The notes under the pieces: generated by a model | The model's input: the letters and a program-made list of their open reading frames with translations, nothing else | Database searches by the model: none | What the model was told of the DNA's origin: nothing | Shown: piece by piece, positions 4,571-5,711 of the stretch | Position numbering within the stretch: the first letter of the stretch is position 1 | How the letters are laid out: each line of letters opens with the position of its first letter | Made by a program: the position numbers and the translations under genes | From: JBCCZC01 sp039188505 | GTDB taxonomy: Bacteria > Pseudomonadota > Gammaproteobacteria > Xanthomonadales > SZUA-38 | Assembly (NCBI GenBank): GCA_039188505.1 | Contig: JBCCZC010000388.1 | Location: 1-5,711 of the forward strand | Length of the DNA stretch: 5,711 bases | Direction of reading: 5' to 3'

Positions 4571-5711
4571 ATGAAATTCCTCCTTCCCGCCTTGCTGCTC
4601 TCGGCTTCCGTGGCCGCGCAAACCGACGAGCCGCTCCCGCCGCCTGACTACGATGAGAGCGAGGTCATCGCCTCCCTGGGGCCGGTGTCGCTTCGCGTCG
4701 TGGATCTCGATGCGCGTTACCAGGTCCTGCCGCCGCCCGTGGCGAAAAAGTGGGCGCAGTCTCCGCGCGTCGTGGGTGAGGAGATGACCAAGCTCCTGCT
4801 CGAGCGCGCCGTTGCTGCCGATCTTCGAGCGGGCCGTGTGGGCCCGTTACCCGATGCCGCGGCCGTGGAGAGCACGGCACGCGCCGAGGCCATCATCGAT
4901 GCCTGGCTCCGAGCCACGATCGCAGCGGGTGCCGCCGAGCCGACCGATGCCGAGGTCAGCGGCTACTACCAGGCGCATCCGGAGCGATTCCTCGGCCCGC
5001 GCCGGCTCGATATCGAGCACGTCTACGTGAGCACTGTCTACCGCTCGGCCGAGGCCGCTGCGGAAGAACTCGAGGGTCGTCTCGCGGATCTCGCCGGCCC
5101 GGGCGCCTTTACGGCCCTGGTGGATGAATACGGCGACCCTTCGAATCAGCCGTTCCGTGGCGGCAGCATCACCATGGGGCTCGAGCGGGGTCAGGCGGGC
5201 ATCGATGACGATTTCCTGGCCGCGGCGTTTGCGCTCGACGCCCCCGGCGCCATTGCAGGACCCGTTCGCTCTCGCAACGGCGTTCACCTGATCCACCTCC
5301 TCGCGGAGGCGCCGGCGGAAACCCTCCGGCTCGACCAGGTGCGGCATCTGATCGTGCAGCACCTGCGCGCCGAGGCCATCGTCGCTGCGCGCGACGGGTT
5401 GTTAGACGCCCACGGCGGAGACCTCGTCGCCGCCGCGAGCGCGATCGAGCGCACGCCCTTCGGCCAGCAGGCTCGGGTGATGGCGATCGCCGAGCAGGCG
5501 GCCAACACGGCACTGGTCCAGGCTTACCGCAAGAGTCTCGGTAGCGGTCTGGAAGGTGATCTGCGGATCCTGGCTCGGGAGCGCTTCACGGCCTTCCCGG
5601 ACCGCTTTGCGATTCCCGCGGTCATCTCCTACCGCATGGTGACCCTCAAACAGAACGTCGTCGACGATCACCCGGGCCTCCGGATGACGTTCGCCGGCAC
5701 GCCACTGGATC
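4571..5711 (+). CDS. Periplasmic parvulin-type peptidyl-prolyl cis-trans isomerase (3' end outside window)
   Basis: An open frame of 380 codons runs off the right edge with no stop. The start ATG gives a short signal peptide (MKFLLPALLLSASVAAQ), placing the protein in the periplasm. Residues 30-140 are mostly helical and include EVSGYYQAHPERF (128-140), the typical approach to a parvulin domain in SurA/PpiD/PrsA-like chaperones. The parvulin domain spans about 143-246: IEHVYVS (His150), FTALVDEYGDPSN, RGGSITMG, DDFLAAAFAL, and GPVRSRNGVHLIHLLAEAP (His239). These match the family's conserved histidines, GG turn and terminal GxHLI strand. At least 130 further residues follow with no recognised domain. 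It catalyses prolyl cis-trans isomerisation and acts as a folding chaperone for exported proteins. No convincing Shine-Dalgarno is seen (only GAGA at 4559-4562). Assignment to SurA itself is not supported. Confidence 0.88.
   Translation, partial: MKFLLPALLLSASVAAQTDEPLPPPDYDESEVIASLGPVSLRVVDLDARYQVLPPPVAKKWAQSPRVVGEEMTKLLLERAVAADLRAGRVGPLPDAAAVESTARAEAIIDAWLRATIAAGAAEPTDAEVSGYYQAHPERFLGPRRLDIEHVYVSTVYRSAEAAAEELEGRLADLAGPGAFTALVDEYGDPSNQPFRGGSITMGLERGQAGIDDDFLAAAFALDAPGAIAGPVRSRNGVHLIHLLAEAPAETLRLDQVRHLIVQHLRAEAIVAARDGLLDAHGGDLVAAASAIERTPFGQQARVMAIAEQAANTALVQAYRKSLGSGLEGDLRILARERFTAFPDRFAIPAVISYRMVTLKQNVVDDHPGLRMTFAGTPLD

Noticed and set aside
4665..5671. Several - strand open frames of 66-171 codons opposite the parvulin gene
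   Set aside because: They overlap each other and the well-supported parvulin frame, and are Arg/Ala/Pro-rich without motifs. They are shadows of a GC-rich coding region.

Overview
The window is GC-rich and densely coded on the + strand. It looks like chromosomal DNA of a Gram-negative bacterium, most likely a gammaproteobacterium. The grounds are a type II secretion (T2SS) secretin, an outer-membrane-type lipoprotein, a periplasmic parvulin, and a secreted protein family that I associate from memory with Gamma- and Betaproteobacteria. The genus cannot be fixed from the sequence alone. No RNA genes, insertion sequences, CRISPR arrays, integrases or attachment sites were seen.

Layout, all on the + strand: (1) 2-1159, the C-terminal part of a GspD-type secretin, entering from the left edge. 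(2) 1204-1617, a 137-aa lipoprotein with a probable NTF2-like fold, 44 nt behind the secretin and probably co-transcribed with it. (3) 1618-1827, a partly AT-richer intergenic region with a candidate promoter, a small inverted repeat, a possible 26-codon upstream reading frame and a good ribosome binding site. (4) 1828-3279, a 483-aa secreted protein of an uncharacterised family, with codon usage typical of strong expression, closed by a GC-rich hairpin terminator at 3305-3330. (5) 3426-4493, a 355-aa secreted two-domain cysteine-containing protein with a poly-glycine linker, followed by a 13-bp hairpin at 4516-4550. (6) 4571 to the right edge, a periplasmic parvulin-type peptidyl-prolyl isomerase whose 3' end lies outside the window.

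Every gene product here acts in or beyond the cell envelope. A working hypothesis (inference) is an export neighbourhood: the two cysteine-containing exoproteins are translocated by Sec, folded in the periplasm (disulfides, parvulin chaperone), and possibly released through the T2SS secretin. The two secreted proteins of unknown function are the least explained parts. The 483-aa protein stands out because its codon bias and its own signals mark it as probably abundant.
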